Positions 33,617 through 44,056 of a stretch of DNA of 64,000 bases are shown here, piece after piece (position 1 is the first letter of the stretch; every line of letters begins with the position of its first letter). A program made the position numbers and the translations under genes. The notes under the pieces are model-generated. The model made no database searches, was not told the origin of the DNA, and saw only the letters and a program-made list of their open reading frames with translations. The DNA comes from Methylomonas paludis (GTDB lineage: Bacteria > Pseudomonadota > Gammaproteobacteria > Methylococcales > Methylomonadaceae): NCBI RefSeq assembly GCF_018734325.1, contig NZ_CP073754.1:1550001-1614000 (forward strand), read 5' to 3'.

Positions 33617-34636
33617 ATGAAGAAAAGCGATTTTAATTATGATTTACCGGCTGACCTGATTGCCCAGCAGCCCCTGGCTGAGCGCGGTGCCAGCCGCATG
33701 CTGCAATTGGATAAACACCATGGCAGCTGGCAGGATGCCTGGTTTAGCGGCTTTATAGATTTACTTAAACCTGAGGATTTACTGGTATTTAACGACACCA
33801 AGGTGATACCGGCCCGGCTGTATGCCCAGAAAACCAGCGGCGGCAAGGTGGAAATGCTGATCGAACGGGTGGTGGACAACCGGCAAGCCTGGGCGCATAT
33901 CAAAGCCAGCAAAGCGCCTAAAGCCGATGCCGAATTAATATTAAGCAACGGCCAGACCTGCCGGGTACTGGGCCGCGAACATGATCTATTCCTGGTGGAA
34001 TTTCCGGCCCAGCAAAGCTTATTAAGCTTGCTGGCCGAAATAGGTCATATACCCTTGCCGCCCTATATTACCCGCGCCGATACCGCCGCCGACCTGGAAC
34101 GCTATCAGACCGTATTTGCCAAGAATGCCGGCGCAGTGGCGGCACCAACCGCCGGCCTGCATTTCGATCAAGCCCTGCTGGACGAGCTGGATCGGCGCGG
34201 TATCGGCAAAAGCTATGTCACCCTGCATGTCGGCAGCGGCACCTTTCAGCCGGTAAGAGTGGAAAATCTGGCCGAACATATCATGCATCAGGAGTTTTTC
34301 CAGGTATCCGCTGCCACAGTAGCGGCAGTCAGGCAGACCAGGGCGCGTGGGGGCAGGGTGGTGGCCATCGGCACCACAGCGGTACGAGCCTTGGAATCAG
34401 CAGCAGCCGGCGGTGAACTAGAGGCCGGTTTTGGCGATACCCGTCTGTTCATCACCCCCGGCTACCAGTTTAAAGTGGTAGATGCCTTGTTGACCAATTT
34501 CCATTTGCCGGAATCAACCCTGTTAATGCTGATCTCAGCTTTTGCCGGTTATGAACCGGTGATGGCCGCCTATCGCCACGCCATTGCCCAGCGCTACCGG
34601 TTTTTTAGTTATGGCGATGCGATGGCAATTTTTTAA
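33617..34636 (+). CDS. queA: S-adenosylmethionine:tRNA ribosyltransferase-isomerase
   Basis: QueA transfers and isomerises the ribosyl part of SAM onto preQ1 in tRNA, the step giving epoxyqueuosine. Hallmarks: FNYDLPADLIAQQPLAERGASRML at the N-terminus, VFNDTKVIPARL, AAPTAGLHFD, VTLHVGSGTFQPV and TNFHLPESTLLML. 339 residues, normal length. No tgt follows; a bidirectional terminator separates it from the convergent pnp. A start at 33617 gives the family N-terminus MKKSDFNYDLP. Confidence 0.97.
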   Translation: MKKSDFNYDLPADLIAQQPLAERGASRMLQLDKHHGSWQDAWFSGFIDLLKPEDLLVFNDTKVIPARLYAQKTSGGKVEMLIERVVDNRQAWAHIKASKAPKADAELILSNGQTCRVLGREHDLFLVEFPAQQSLLSLLAEIGHIPLPPYITRADTAADLERYQTVFAKNAGAVAAPTAGLHFDQALLDELDRRGIGKSYVTLHVGSGTFQPVRVENLAEHIMHQEFFQVSAATVAAVRQTRARGGRVVAIGTTAVRALESAAAGGELEAGFGDTRLFITPGYQFKVVDALLTNFHLPESTLLMLISAFAGYEPVMAAYRHAIAQRYRFFSYGDAMAIF

Positions 34637-34660
34637 GACTGACCGATTATTAGCCAAAAA

Positions 34661-34695
34661 AAAACCCGCACGGCAAAATTTGCGGTGTGGGTTTT
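34661..34695. terminator. Bidirectional terminator between queA and pnp
   Basis: AAAACCCGCAC and GTGTGGGTTTT form an 11-bp stem with one wobble, flanked by A-rich sequence on the left and T-rich on the right. It serves the convergent genes queA (+) and pnp (-). Confidence 0.85.
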
Positions 34696-34735
34696 ATTGG
34701 TACTGAACCGCTGAGCGGTTCAGCCCGGACAGGTT

Positions 34736-36814
34736 TTATTCGCTGTCGATTTCTTTCATGCTCAGGCGGACCCGACCTTGACGGTCAATTTCCAGCACTT
34801 TCACTCTAACCACATCACCTTCAGAGAGTTTGTCGCTGACTTTCTCAACGCGCTCATCGGAGATTTGTGAAATATGTACCAGGCCGTCTTTGCCAGGCAG
34901 GATAGTCACGAAAGCACCAAAGTCCATCAGGCGTACCACTTTCCCTTCGTAGATTTTGCCCACTTCAACTTCAGCGGTGATTTCTTCTATCATGCGGCGG
35001 GCTTCTTCGCCGGCAGCTTTATCCACAGAAGCGATATTGACCACACCATCGTCGTTCAGATCAATGCTGGCACCGGTTTGTTCGGTAATGCTGCGAATGG
35101 TTACGCCGCCTTTGCCGATAACTTCGCGGATTTTGCTGGGATCGATTTTGAAAGTAATGATACGTGGCGCAAAATCGGACATATGCGAACGGGTGCTGGA
35201 CAAAGCCTTATTCATTTCACCCAGAATATGCAAACGGCCTTGTTTAGCCTGTTCCAGCGCAACCCGCATAATTTCGGCAGTAATACCGTCGATTTTAATG
35301 TCCATTTGCAGCGCAGTAATACCGTTTTCGGAACCGGCCACTTTGAAATCCATATCGCCCAGATGATCTTCATCACCCAGAATGTCCGACAGCACCGCAA
35401 AATTATCGCCTTCCTTAATCAGACCCATAGCAATACCGGCTACCGGCGCTTTGATCGGCACACCGGCATCCATCAACGCCAAACTGCTGCCGCATACGCT
35501 GGCCATAGAGCTGGAGCCATTGGATTCAGTAATTTCCGAAACCACCCGCACCACATAAGGAAATTCAGCCATATTAGGCAAAACAGCCAGTACACCGCGT
35601 TTGGCCAGACGGCCATGACCGATTTCCCGGCGTTTCGGCGAACCGACAAAACCGGTTTCGCCAACGCTGAACGGCGGGAAATTATAATGCAGCATAAACG
35701 GATCTTTATATTCACCGGCCAGCGCATCAATGATTTGCGCATCGCGGTCGGTACCCAACGTGGCAACCACCAGCGCCTGAGTTTCACCCCGGGTGAACAG
35801 CGCCGAACCATGAGTTCTAGGCAAAACACCGGTTCTGATGCTGATCGGTCTCACCGTGCTCAGATCGCGGCCATCAATACGTTTGCGGTCAACCAGAATC
35901 GCGCTACGCACCACATCGTATTCCAGATGCTCAATAGCACCACGAATCTCTTTTTCAGTATACAAGCCATCGGCAGTGAGTTTTTCCACCACCTGGCTAC
36001 GAATAGCACTAAGCTGATCTTGTCTGACCAGTTTTTCCGCCACTTGATAAGCGGCTTTAATACTTTGCTCCGCTTCAGCAGCGACAGCCGCTTTCAGCTC
36101 GGCATTGTCGGCAGCGGCAGACCAGTTGAATTCTGGAGCAGTCACAGCAGCGGCAAATTCTTTAATAGCATTGATAGCGGTTTGCAATTGCTCGTGACCG
36201 AACAATACCGCGCCCAGCATCACATCTTCAGATAGCAGATCGGCTTCCGATTCCACCATCAATACCGCTTTCTCAGTACCGGCAACCACCAGTTGCAAAC
36301 GTGATTCTTTCAGAGCCGGCAGGGAAGGGTTTAACACATAAGCATCGTCGATATAACCAACGCAAGCTGCACCCAGCGGGCCGTTGAAAGGCAGGCCGGA
36401 AACCGCCAGAGCGGCAGAAGCACCCAGCAAAGCCGGGATTTCAGTATCCACTTCAGGATTCAGCGACACCACAGTGGCGATGATCTGAACTTCGTTGGTA
36501 AAGCTTTCGGGAAACAGAGGGCGGATAGGTCTGTCGATCAGTCGGGATATCAAGGTCTCATTTTCGCTGGGACGTCCTTCCCGTTTAAAAAAACCACCAG
36601 GGATTTTACCGGCGGCAAAAGCTTTTTCTTGATAATTGACGGTGAGCGGGAAAAAATCGCCGCCGGTGGCTTCTTTTTTACTGACTACTGTGACCAGCAA
36701 GGAAGTGCCTTCGACATCAATCACCACTGCACCATTGGCTTGACGTGCGATTTCACCGGTTTCTAAAGTGACGAGACGGTCGCCGTACTGAAATTGTTTC
36801 CTGATAGGATTCAC
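34736..36814 (-). CDS. pnp: Polyribonucleotide nucleotidyltransferase (PNPase)
   Basis: A trimeric 3'-5' phosphorolytic exoribonuclease of the RNA degradosome. Two RNase PH domains ([38 protein letters not shown], then [20 protein letters not shown]), the [16 protein letters not shown] region, a KH domain ([22 protein letters not shown]) and an S1 domain ([21 protein letters not shown]) ending [11 protein letters not shown]. 692 residues, normal. It follows rpsO by 80 bp on the same strand, as in many proteobacteria; the hairpin between them could be an RNase III processing or autoregulation site. Confidence 0.98.
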   Translation of the reverse strand: MNPIRKQFQYGDRLVTLETGEIARQANGAVVIDVEGTSLLVTVVSKKEATGGDFFPLTVNYQEKAFAAGKIPGGFFKREGRPSENETLISRLIDRPIRPLFPESFTNEVQIIATVVSLNPEVDTEIPALLGASAALAVSGLPFNGPLGAACVGYIDDAYVLNPSLPALKESRLQLVVAGTEKAVLMVESEADLLSEDVMLGAVLFGHEQLQTAINAIKEFAAAVTAPEFNWSAAADNAELKAAVAAEAEQSIKAAYQVAEKLVRQDQLSAIRSQVVEKLTADGLYTEKEIRGAIEHLEYDVVRSAILVDRKRIDGRDLSTVRPISIRTGVLPRTHGSALFTRGETQALVVATLGTDRDAQIIDALAGEYKDPFMLHYNFPPFSVGETGFVGSPKRREIGHGRLAKRGVLAVLPNMAEFPYVVRVVSEITESNGSSSMASVCGSSLALMDAGVPIKAPVAGIAMGLIKEGDNFAVLSDILGDEDHLGDMDFKVAGSENGITALQMDIKIDGITAEIMRVALEQAKQGRLHILGEMNKALSSTRSHMSDFAPRIITFKIDPSKIREVIGKGGVTIRSITEQTGASIDLNDDGVVNIASVDKAAGEEARRMIEEITAEVEVGKIYEGKVVRLMDFGAFVTILPGKDGLVHISQISDERVEKVSDKLSEGDVVRVKVLEIDRQGRVRLSMKEIDSE

Positions 36815-36854
36815 TATAAGGTTCCTGCTTTGGGTTGTTTGGAAGAGATGGCGG

Positions 36855-36888
36855 CCGTTACCGGCATAGCGGACTATACCGGTAACGG
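36855..36888 (-). other. Perfect hairpin between rpsO and pnp
   Basis: CCGTTACCGG-14 nt-CCGGTAACGG, no U-tract on the minus strand. In E. coli the rpsO-pnp leader is an RNase III site through which PNPase controls its own mRNA; a similar role is inferred. Confidence 0.6.
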
Positions 36889-36894
36889 ATGGTA

Positions 36895-37164
36895 TTATTT
36901 ACGGATGCCTAGGCGTTCGATCAGTGAGCGATAACGGACTACATCAGTGTTTTTCAAGTAATCCAGTAATTTACGACGCTGATTTACCATGCGCAACAAA
37001 CCGCGGCGTGAATGGTTATCATTTTTATGCGTACTAAAGTGCGGAGTAAGCTGATTGATGTTGGCTGTCAGTAAAGCAACCTGGACTTCAGTAGAGCCGG
37101 TATCTGATTCCGACAGGCGGTATTCGGCTACAACGGCGTGTTTTTGTTCTGCGGTTAACGACAT
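36895..37164 (-). CDS. rpsO: 30S ribosomal protein S15
   Basis: An 89-residue primary 16S rRNA-binding protein. [60 protein letters not shown] and [20 protein letters not shown] are textbook S15. An AGGGA ribosome site lies 8 bp before the ATG. A terminator-like hairpin with a U-tract ends 26 bp upstream of the start, so its translation or transcription is probably controlled there. Confidence 0.98.
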   Translation of the reverse strand: MSLTAEQKHAVVAEYRLSESDTGSTEVQVALLTANINQLTPHFSTHKNDNHSRRGLLRMVNQRRKLLDYLKNTDVVRYRSLIERLGIRK

Positions 37165-37189
37165 GGTTAATCCCTATCAAGTTTTAAGT

Positions 37190-37215
37190 AAAAAGAAAGC
37201 CGTCAAAATGACGGC
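37190..37215 (-). terminator. Terminator-like hairpin directly upstream of rpsO
   Basis: GCCGTCA-3 nt-TGACGGC followed on the minus strand by TTTCTTTTT. It ends truB transcription or acts as an attenuator; only 26 bp remain to the rpsO start. Confidence 0.8.
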
Positions 37216-37292
37216 GGATAAACACGGCATCCACAATAGGGTGTAGAAGCCAGTGAGACAGTGCTCTGCATAAATCATTTAACATTATGTTG

Positions 37293-38204
37293 CTAATGTA
37301 ATTGATTATCCAGATTAAATAATTTTTTCGGGGCTAGTTTACCATTTAATAGCAATTCACCCAACCCCAAAAAGTCCTGTTCACAGTAAATTCTGACTAA
37401 ACCCGGCAAGCCGGCCGACATCGTAATCTGCTGGCCTTGTTTGATACACAAACATTGCGCCGCCGATAATTGCAGCGCCGGAATATCCGCCAAAGGCGCA
37501 TCCACATCAATCAAACAGTTTTGCAACTGCTCCGGGCGCATAGCCTGCAATTGCTCCAGAGTATAAGCGGCACTTAAATCAAACTGACCGGCTGCGCTGC
37601 GCCGTAAACTGGCCACCGTACCGCAACTGCCCAATTTAGTGGCGATATCTTCCGCCAGCGAGCGTATATACGTCCCCTTCGAGCAACTCACATCCAGGCA
37701 CAGATAATCCGCGCCATAATCCAGCAAGTTTAAAGCATAAATACTGATGCGCCGGGGCGGTCTGTCTATACTAATCCCCGCTCTGGCCAGTTCGTACAGC
37801 TTTTGGCCTTGATGTTTCAAAGCCGAATACATAGGCGGCACCTGATCAATCTCGCCGATAAAGCTGTCCAGGCAGGCTGCCAGAGTCGTTTCAGAAAACG
37901 CCGGAACCGGCATTTCAGCAATCACCTGACCTTCCGCATCACCGGTATCAGTCATCACCCCCAGCCGCACCCGAACCTGATAACGTTTATCCTGATCCAG
38001 CATCATCCCCGACACCTTGGTCGCCTCACCGAAACACAGCGGCAACAGTCCGGTAGCCAAAGGATCCAAACTGCCGGTATGACCGGCTTTATTGGCATTC
38101 AGCAGCCGTCTGACTTCCTGCAAAGCCCGATTGGAAGAAACGCCTTCACGTTTATCCAGCAACAAAATACCGTGGATATCCAGACCGGATTTACGCTTGG
38201 CCAT
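37293..38204 (-). CDS. truB: tRNA pseudouridine-55 synthase
   Basis: TruB makes pseudouridine 55 in the T-loop of tRNAs. The catalytic Asp is in HTGSLDPLATGLLPLC; GILLLDKREGVSSNRALQEV and DQVPPMYSALKHQGQKLYEL are also diagnostic, and SCSKGTYIRSLAEDIA follows. A C-terminal PUA-like part (PGLVRIYCEQDFLGLGELLL) is present. 303 residues. The start overlaps the rbfA stop by 14 bp, indicating coupled translation. Confidence 0.96.
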   Translation of the reverse strand: MAKRKSGLDIHGILLLDKREGVSSNRALQEVRRLLNANKAGHTGSLDPLATGLLPLCFGEATKVSGMMLDQDKRYQVRVRLGVMTDTGDAEGQVIAEMPVPAFSETTLAACLDSFIGEIDQVPPMYSALKHQGQKLYELARAGISIDRPPRRISIYALNLLDYGADYLCLDVSCSKGTYIRSLAEDIATKLGSCGTVASLRRSAAGQFDLSAAYTLEQLQAMRPEQLQNCLIDVDAPLADIPALQLSAAQCLCIKQGQQITMSAGLPGLVRIYCEQDFLGLGELLLNGKLAPKKLFNLDNQLH

Positions 38205-38565
38205 TACCTGAATCGGAATTATTCACTTCCTGCAACAATTCCGCCACCCGCATACCCGTGTCAAAGGAATGATCATAATAAAAATGCAGCACCGAAATAT
38301 GTCTTAACCTCATGCGCTTGGCCAATTCATGGCGAATAAACGGCGCCATTTCGTTTAAAGTCTCCACATTGCGCTGTTTGGCGCGTTCATCGCCATTCAG
38401 CACCGTGATATAAATTTTGGCAGAAGCCAGATCTTTGGACAGCACCACCTCATTAATAGTGACAAAGCCCAGGCGCGGATCATGTACATCCCGCTGCAGA
38501 ATCAACGCTAACTCCTTCTGCATTTGTGAAGCCACCCGCTGGCTGCGGCCAAAATCATTGGGCAT
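38191..38565 (-). CDS. rbfA: 30S ribosome-binding factor A
   Basis: A KH-like protein for 16S rRNA maturation and cold adaptation. RSQRVASQMQKELALILQRD, DPRLGFVTINEVVLSKDLAS, AKIYITVLNGD and LAKRMRLRHISVLHFYYDHS are typical. 124 residues. It follows infB with a single base between stop and start and overlaps truB. Confidence 0.95.
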   Translation of the reverse strand: MPNDFGRSQRVASQMQKELALILQRDVHDPRLGFVTINEVVLSKDLASAKIYITVLNGDERAKQRNVETLNEMAPFIRHELAKRMRLRHISVLHFYYDHSFDTGMRVAELLQEVNNSDSGNGQA

Positions 38566-38566
38566 A

Positions 38567-41281
38567 TTACAGCTCCCTTTTCACTTCAATGCGTTCAAAC
38601 ACCTCGATTTGATCACCGGGTTTGACATCGTTGTAATTTTTCACGCCGATACCGCATTCCATGCCCATTTTCACCTCATTGACATCGTCTTTGAAGCGGC
38701 GCAAAGATTCCAGCTGGCCTTCATAAATCACCACATTATTCCGCAGCACCCGGATAGGCAGATTGCGTTTCACGAAACCGTCAATCACCATACAGCCGGC
38801 GATAGCACCGAATTTTGGTGAACGGAATACATCGCGCACCTCGGCCAGACCAACAATTTTCTCCTGAATTTCCGGAGCCAACATACCGCTGATCGCGCGT
38901 TTTACTTCGTCGATAGCCTCATAAATGATGCTGTAATAATGCAGATCAATATCTTTTTCTTCAATCAGTTTCCGGGCCACCGCATCGGCACGCACATTAA
39001 AGCCGATCAGAATCGCACTGGAAGCCAGCGCCAGATTCGCGTCACCCTCATTGATACCGCCCACACCGCCGTAAATACATTTAACCTGCACTTCGTCGTT
39101 GGACAGACCGACCAGCGATTCACGCAACGCTTCCAAACTGCCCTGCACATCGGTTTTAATAACCAGATTCAGAGTCAGCGTTTCACCGTTCGACATTCTG
39201 GAGAACACATCATCCAGTTTGGCGGCATGTTGAGCCGCATGGCGGGTCGAACGTTTGCGATCTTCACGGTGAGCCGCCAGTTCTCTGGCAATCCGTTCGT
39301 TTTGCACCACCAGAAACTCATCGCCCGCATCCGGCGTACTGGACAAGCCCAAAATTTCCACCGGCGCACTAGGGCCGGCAGACTTGATCGCATGAGCGTT
39401 CTCGTCAAACATCGCCCGAATCCGGCCATATTCATGACCGCACAGCACAAACTCACCTTTACTCAAAGTACCTTTCTGAATCAGAATGGTAGCCACCGCG
39501 CCACGGCCCTTATCCAGGCGCGATTCGATACAGATACCCGAGGCTATGCCTTCGGCAGGCGCTTTCAATTCCAGCACCTCAGCCTGTACGATCAAAGCTT
39601 CGATTAATTCATCGATACCTTCACCGGATTTGGCCGAAACTTTCAGGAATTGCACATCGCCACCCCATTCTTCCGGCACCACATTCAAAGTAGCCAGTTC
39701 CTGCATCACCTTATCGGGATTGGCTTCTTTTTTATCGATTTTGTTCAGAGCGACAATAATCGGCACATTAGCGGCACGGGCATGGTCTATCGCTTCGCGA
39801 GTTTGCGGCATCACCCCGTCATCGGCAGCAACCACCACAATCACAATATCAGTCACTTCCGCACCACGGGCCCGCATCGCGGTAAACGCCGCATGGCCCG
39901 GAGTATCCAGAAAAGTCACCGCACCGTGATCGGTTTTAACCTGATAAGCACCAATGTGCTGAGTAATACCACCGGCTTCGCCGGCAGCCACTCTGGTTTT
40001 ACGGATGTAATCCAGCAAAGAAGTCTTACCGTGGTCAACGTGACCCATAATGGTAACGATAGGCGCTCTAGGCAGTAACTTACGGTTATCGCCTTCGCTT
40101 TTCACCTCGGCCAGCATTTCCTGTTCAAAGTCATCTTCACTTTGCGGCACAGGGGTGTGACCCATTTCTTCCACCAGAATCACCGCCGTTTCCTGATCAA
40201 TGGCCTGGTTGATAGTAGACATCACGCCCAATTTCATCAAATGCTTGATTACTTCGGCAGCTTTAATACTCATTTTGGCAGCCAGTTCGGAAACGATAAT
40301 CGTTTCCGGAATCGTTACCTGATGCACCACCGGCACCACCGGTTTTTCAAATTTATGCCGGGACGGCTGACCACCGATCTCGAATTCCGGTTTTTCCTTA
40401 CGCGGCTTGTTTTTCTTACTTTTACCACGACGCCCAGCTTCACTACGGCCTTCCACATCCAAATCCACAGTCACGCCGCGAGCAGGTTTGAATTCCTGCT
40501 TTTTCTTATGCAAAGTCTGTTGCTTGGCTTCAGCCTGCTTTTTAACCTTTTCAGCATTACGCTGTACAGCGGCTTCCAGGCGTTCTTTACGCTCTATTTC
40601 CAACTGCTCTTCTTTGCTTACCGCTGCCGGGGCAGGGGTTGCAACTGTCGCTTCAACAGCGGCTGGGGCAGCAGCCTCACTAACAGGCTCACTGAGCACA
40701 GCCTCAATTGGGGCCGGGGCCGGGGTTTCAATAGCAGGTGCTTCAGCGGCAGATACTGGTGCTATGCCGGTATCGGAGGACAGATCAGCAGCGGCAGCAA
40801 TAATTTCAGCTGCTTCCACCTGCTGAGTGCCGGTCTCTACCTGAGTTTGAATAGCTTCGACCGCAGCCGTTTGCAATACTGATTCTACATCGCTTGCCTG
40901 ACCCAGTTCGGCCAATTGTTTGTCTGCCTCACTATCAACAGAAGCTGCTTGCTGGCCGATATCCGGCCGTTTAATGTAGGTCGTCTTCTTACGCACTTCA
41001 ACACTAACGGTTTTTGCCGCCGTGCCGGGCGTAGTGGACTGGCGCAATTCCGTTTTAGTACTGCGTTTTAAAGTAATGCGTTTAGGCCCGGCATCTTCCT
41101 GCTGGCTATCCGGTTTGCCGTGGCGTTTGCGCAAATGGGCCAGCAGCTTAAGTTTTTCATCTTCGCTGATCACATCATCCGCTGCATCGGCGCTTAAGCC
41201 CGCTTCTTTTAGCTGCACCAAAAACCTGTCGAGAGGGATGCCGACGACTTCCGCCAATTCCTGTACTGTTTTATCACTCAT
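38567..41281 (-). CDS. infB: Translation initiation factor IF-2
   Basis: The GTPase that delivers initiator tRNA to the ribosome. A long N-terminal region (residues 1-300) has the IF2_N motif ([20 protein letters not shown]), an Ala/Pro/Glu-rich low-complexity stretch and a basic segment. The GTPase domain starts near residue 400 with G1 [16 protein letters not shown], then G3 [15 protein letters not shown] and G4 [12 protein letters not shown]. The C-terminal domains end in [13 protein letters not shown]. 904 residues. Downstream of nusA with 21 bp between. Confidence 0.98.
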   Translation of the reverse strand: MSDKTVQELAEVVGIPLDRFLVQLKEAGLSADAADDVISEDEKLKLLAHLRKRHGKPDSQQEDAGPKRITLKRSTKTELRQSTTPGTAAKTVSVEVRKKTTYIKRPDIGQQAASVDSEADKQLAELGQASDVESVLQTAAVEAIQTQVETGTQQVEAAEIIAAAADLSSDTGIAPVSAAEAPAIETPAPAPIEAVLSEPVSEAAAPAAVEATVATPAPAAVSKEEQLEIERKERLEAAVQRNAEKVKKQAEAKQQTLHKKKQEFKPARGVTVDLDVEGRSEAGRRGKSKKNKPRKEKPEFEIGGQPSRHKFEKPVVPVVHQVTIPETIIVSELAAKMSIKAAEVIKHLMKLGVMSTINQAIDQETAVILVEEMGHTPVPQSEDDFEQEMLAEVKSEGDNRKLLPRAPIVTIMGHVDHGKTSLLDYIRKTRVAAGEAGGITQHIGAYQVKTDHGAVTFLDTPGHAAFTAMRARGAEVTDIVIVVVAADDGVMPQTREAIDHARAANVPIIVALNKIDKKEANPDKVMQELATLNVVPEEWGGDVQFLKVSAKSGEGIDELIEALIVQAEVLELKAPAEGIASGICIESRLDKGRGAVATILIQKGTLSKGEFVLCGHEYGRIRAMFDENAHAIKSAGPSAPVEILGLSSTPDAGDEFLVVQNERIARELAAHREDRKRSTRHAAQHAAKLDDVFSRMSNGETLTLNLVIKTDVQGSLEALRESLVGLSNDEVQVKCIYGGVGGINEGDANLALASSAILIGFNVRADAVARKLIEEKDIDLHYYSIIYEAIDEVKRAISGMLAPEIQEKIVGLAEVRDVFRSPKFGAIAGCMVIDGFVKRNLPIRVLRNNVVIYEGQLESLRRFKDDVNEVKMGMECGIGVKNYNDVKPGDQIEVFERIEVKREL

Positions 41282-41302
41282 AGTCTAGTATCCTCCAGTG
41301 CC

Positions 41303-42814
41303 TTAGGCCTTGTCTTCAGCGAACCAAGATTCGCGAGCCTTCATAATCAGTTTACCGGCCAGTTCTTCATTCAGGCCTGGCAACTCTATAATATCGTCGA
41401 TGGCCTGTTCGGCCAGATCATCCACAGTGACAACGCCTTTGCCGGCCAAACCCTTGGCAAGTTCGGCATTCATGCCCTCCATAGCCAGTAACTCGGCACT
41501 AGGCTCAGCAGTCTCGATTTTTTCTTCAGAGGCAATGGCTTTAATCAACAAAGCATCCTTAGCACGGCTGCGCAAGGCTTCCACCAATTCCAAGTCAAAC
41601 CCCTCGATTTCCAGCATTTCATTCACCGGAATATAAGCAATCTCTTCAATATTGCTCAAACCAACCTCAACCAGAATATCGGCAATTTCTTCATCAACAT
41701 CCAGTAATTCGATAAACTCTTTTTTGGCTTTGGCGATGGATTCATCGTGATTTTTATCAGTCTTGGCAGAGTCGTGAATATTCAGTTCCCAACCGGTCAA
41801 TTCCGTGGCCAGCCGCACATTCTGACCGCCACGACCGATAGCCTGAGATAAATTGTCGGTAGGTACCGCCACTTCCATACTGTGCTTGTCTTCATCCACC
41901 ACAATAGACTGAATTTCAGCCGGAGACAAAGCATTGATCACAAATTGGGCTTCATTAGGGTTCCACAAAATAATGTCTACCCGTTCGCCGGCCAGTTCAT
42001 TAGAAATGGCTTGCACCCTGGAACCGCGCATACCCACACAAGCCCCCACCGGGTCCAGACGCGGATCATGGGTTTTCACCGCAATTTTAGCTCTGGAGCC
42101 TGGGTCTCTGGCGGCCGCCATAATTTCGATCAGACCTTCGCCAACTTCCGGCACTTCCAGACGAAACAGCGCAGTCAACAATTCCGGAGCAGTACGGCTA
42201 ACAAACAATTGCGGACCGCGCGGTTCGGAACGCACCGATTTTAAATAGCCGCGCACCCGGTCACCCATGCGGATCGGTTCTTTAGGGATCATGTCCTCAC
42301 GGGCAATATAAGCCTCCACATGGCCGCCCAAGTCCAGATAGACACTGCCTTTTTCCAGACGTTTTACCACACCGGTAATTAATTCGCCTACTCTGTCTTG
42401 ATAAGCTTCAACAATTTTACGCCGCTCGGCTTCCCGTACTTTCTGGATAATCACCTGTTTGGCGGTTTGCGCCGCAATCCGGCAAAAATCCACGGATTCA
42501 ATTTCTTCTTCGACATAATCGCCCACAGCGAGGTTCGGCTCGTCGATTTGCGCGGCTTCCAGCAAAATCTGGGTGCCGGGAAATTCCACGTCACCGTTAA
42601 TGTCCGGGTTAGGCTCCACAACCTGCCAGCGCCGGTAAGTCAAATAATCCCCGGTTTGCCGGTTAATGGCCACTCTGGCTTTGATCGGTGTTTCGTAACG
42701 TTTGACAGTCGCGGCTTCCAGGGCAGATTCTATGGCCTGAAAGATAATCTCTTTATCGATTTCTTTTTCATTAGCAAAAACGTCTGCTACCAATAAGATT
42801 TCTTTATTTGCCAT
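41303..42814 (-). CDS. nusA: Transcription termination/antitermination factor NusA
   Basis: Binds RNA polymerase and nascent RNA to control pausing and termination. An N-terminal RNAP-binding domain (ILLVADVFANEKEIDKEIIF), S1 (GELITGVVKRLEKGSVYLDL), KH1 and KH2 (GACVGMRGSRVQAISNELAG; LSQAIGRGGQNVRLATELTG) and two C-terminal acidic repeats ending MKARESWFAEDKA. 503 residues. It overlaps rimP by 11 bp. NusA often autoregulates this operon through upstream terminators, and such hairpins are present before rimP. Confidence 0.98.
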   Translation of the reverse strand: MANKEILLVADVFANEKEIDKEIIFQAIESALEAATVKRYETPIKARVAINRQTGDYLTYRRWQVVEPNPDINGDVEFPGTQILLEAAQIDEPNLAVGDYVEEEIESVDFCRIAAQTAKQVIIQKVREAERRKIVEAYQDRVGELITGVVKRLEKGSVYLDLGGHVEAYIAREDMIPKEPIRMGDRVRGYLKSVRSEPRGPQLFVSRTAPELLTALFRLEVPEVGEGLIEIMAAARDPGSRAKIAVKTHDPRLDPVGACVGMRGSRVQAISNELAGERVDIILWNPNEAQFVINALSPAEIQSIVVDEDKHSMEVAVPTDNLSQAIGRGGQNVRLATELTGWELNIHDSAKTDKNHDESIAKAKKEFIELLDVDEEIADILVEVGLSNIEEIAYIPVNEMLEIEGFDLELVEALRSRAKDALLIKAIASEEKIETAEPSAELLAMEGMNAELAKGLAGKGVVTVDDLAEQAIDDIIELPGLNEELAGKLIMKARESWFAEDKA

Positions 42815-43289
42815 TGCGACCTCCTTTATTAATTAAATACTCGGGCACCAAGCGTGCCTTGCTGATCGCCGCAAAGGGAATTCGAAAACACCGCTCACCT
42901 TCAACGAGCAGAATCTCTTCACCTTCCACGGCCTGTATGAGTCCGGTAATTTTTTTGCGTTTATCAACGGGGCTAAACAAATTCAGGGCGACCGTGCTGC
43001 CGATATAAGCCTGAAACTGGCTGAGTTTAAAAAATGGCCGATCTGCGCCTGGGGAAGACACTTCCAGCTGATAATTGCCTTGAATAGGATCTTCCACATC
43101 CAGCACACCGCTGATTTGATGGCTGACTTTACTGCAATCGTCCACTAAAATACCGTCTGGACTATCGATATAGATGCGCAACATGCCGTGCAGCGGATGA
43201 GGATTGTATTCAATGCCCACGCATTCATAGCCTAGGCCTTCCACAATTGGTTCTAGCAAAGTCACCAAATGCTCTGGAGCCTGTTTCAT
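42804..43289 (-). CDS. rimP: Ribosome maturation factor RimP
   Basis: A 161-residue 30S assembly factor, first gene of the nusA operon. LEPIVEGLGYECVGIEYNPH, RIYIDSPDGILVDDCSKVSH, VLDVEDPIQGNYQLEVSSPG and DRPFFKLSQFQAYIG are characteristic. A terminator-like hairpin ends only 23 bp upstream of the ATG, so expression probably depends on readthrough from the tRNA-Phe genes or on a promoter overlapping that hairpin. Confidence 0.95.
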   Translation of the reverse strand: MKQAPEHLVTLLEPIVEGLGYECVGIEYNPHPLHGMLRIYIDSPDGILVDDCSKVSHQISGVLDVEDPIQGNYQLEVSSPGADRPFFKLSQFQAYIGSTVALNLFSPVDKRKKITGLIQAVEGEEILLVEGERCFRIPFAAISKARLVPEYLINKGGRNGK

Positions 43290-43311
43290 TAACGCCTCGC
43301 CTAATTTAACC

Positions 43312-43336
43312 CAAAAAAAAAGAGCCTCTGGCTCTT
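43312..43336 (-). terminator. Terminator-like hairpin directly upstream of rimP
   Basis: AGAGCC-4 nt-GGCTCTT with a run of nine U on the minus strand, ending about 23 bp before the rimP ATG. Confidence 0.85.
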
Positions 43337-43352
43337 CCCTAAATAAAACTCT

Positions 43353-43404
43353 GTGGCTTTATGAAAGTGCAGGCCACAAAATAAAAAACCCCATATAGGG
43401 GTTA
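43353..43404 (-). terminator. Two more hairpins after the tRNA-Phe genes
   Basis: On the minus strand AACCCC-5 nt-GGGGTT (43387-43403) is followed by TTTTTTATTTTG, and GTGGCC...GCCAC (43353-43377) by AGAGTTTTATTT. With the hairpin at 43312 this makes three possible terminators in series between the tRNAs and rimP. Confidence 0.7.
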
Positions 43405-43425
43405 TACTTTTATCCATGCCAAGCA

Positions 43426-43501
<76 letters not shown>

Positions 43502-43519
43502 GCTATTTAATAACAATCA

Positions 43520-43595
<76 letters not shown>

Positions 43596-43705
43596 GCTAA
43601 GAGCCGCTTATTAAACTAATTAACAGGCGTTTAGTCAAGGAAAATAGTAAACACATAATATAAATGCCTAAAAATTCTTGATATAACAGCCTATTGGCAT
43701 AAAAA

Positions 43706-43900
43706 TTAATTAGCCCTGCAGGGTGAAATCACCGCAGGCAAACCACCAAAACTTCTATAGCCAGTGTCAACGCCACCGTAGCCTCGATGCAACGCAGTGG
43801 AATCGAGGAATCGCAGCGTAGCCTTAATCAAACCAAGGTCAGCGGAATTCAACAGAGCCCTGTGCGCTTGCACCAAAATGCAAACATAGCCTTTAAAAAG
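43706..43900 (+). repeat. Single diverged copy of the 250-bp REP unit
   Basis: It contains the family A palindrome at 43778-43808 (GTAGCCTCGATG...ATCGAGG) followed by GCAGCGTAGCCTTAATC, GAATTCAACA and AACATAGCCTTT, in the same order as in the array at 1799-3215. A family C-like palindrome (CAGGCAAACCACCAAAAC) precedes it. The rest of 43596-44056 has no gene. Confidence 0.75.
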
Positions 43901-44056
43901 GTGTTAACAACAGTCTCACCGCTGCAAGCAAAATCCACCAATATTTTGCCTAAAGCCTAGACACCACCCGCCATTCTATGCAATTCTTTTCCGCTTGCCG
44001 AGCTGTCCGGCGCAACCAGACTACCTGCATCTTACTTTTTTCACCGAGACCCGATT

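Noticed and set aside
34874-36235. 453-codon plus-strand frame opposite pnp
   Set aside because: Long antisense shadow of the strongly coding pnp gene; His/Phe/Asn-rich composition is typical of antisense frames.
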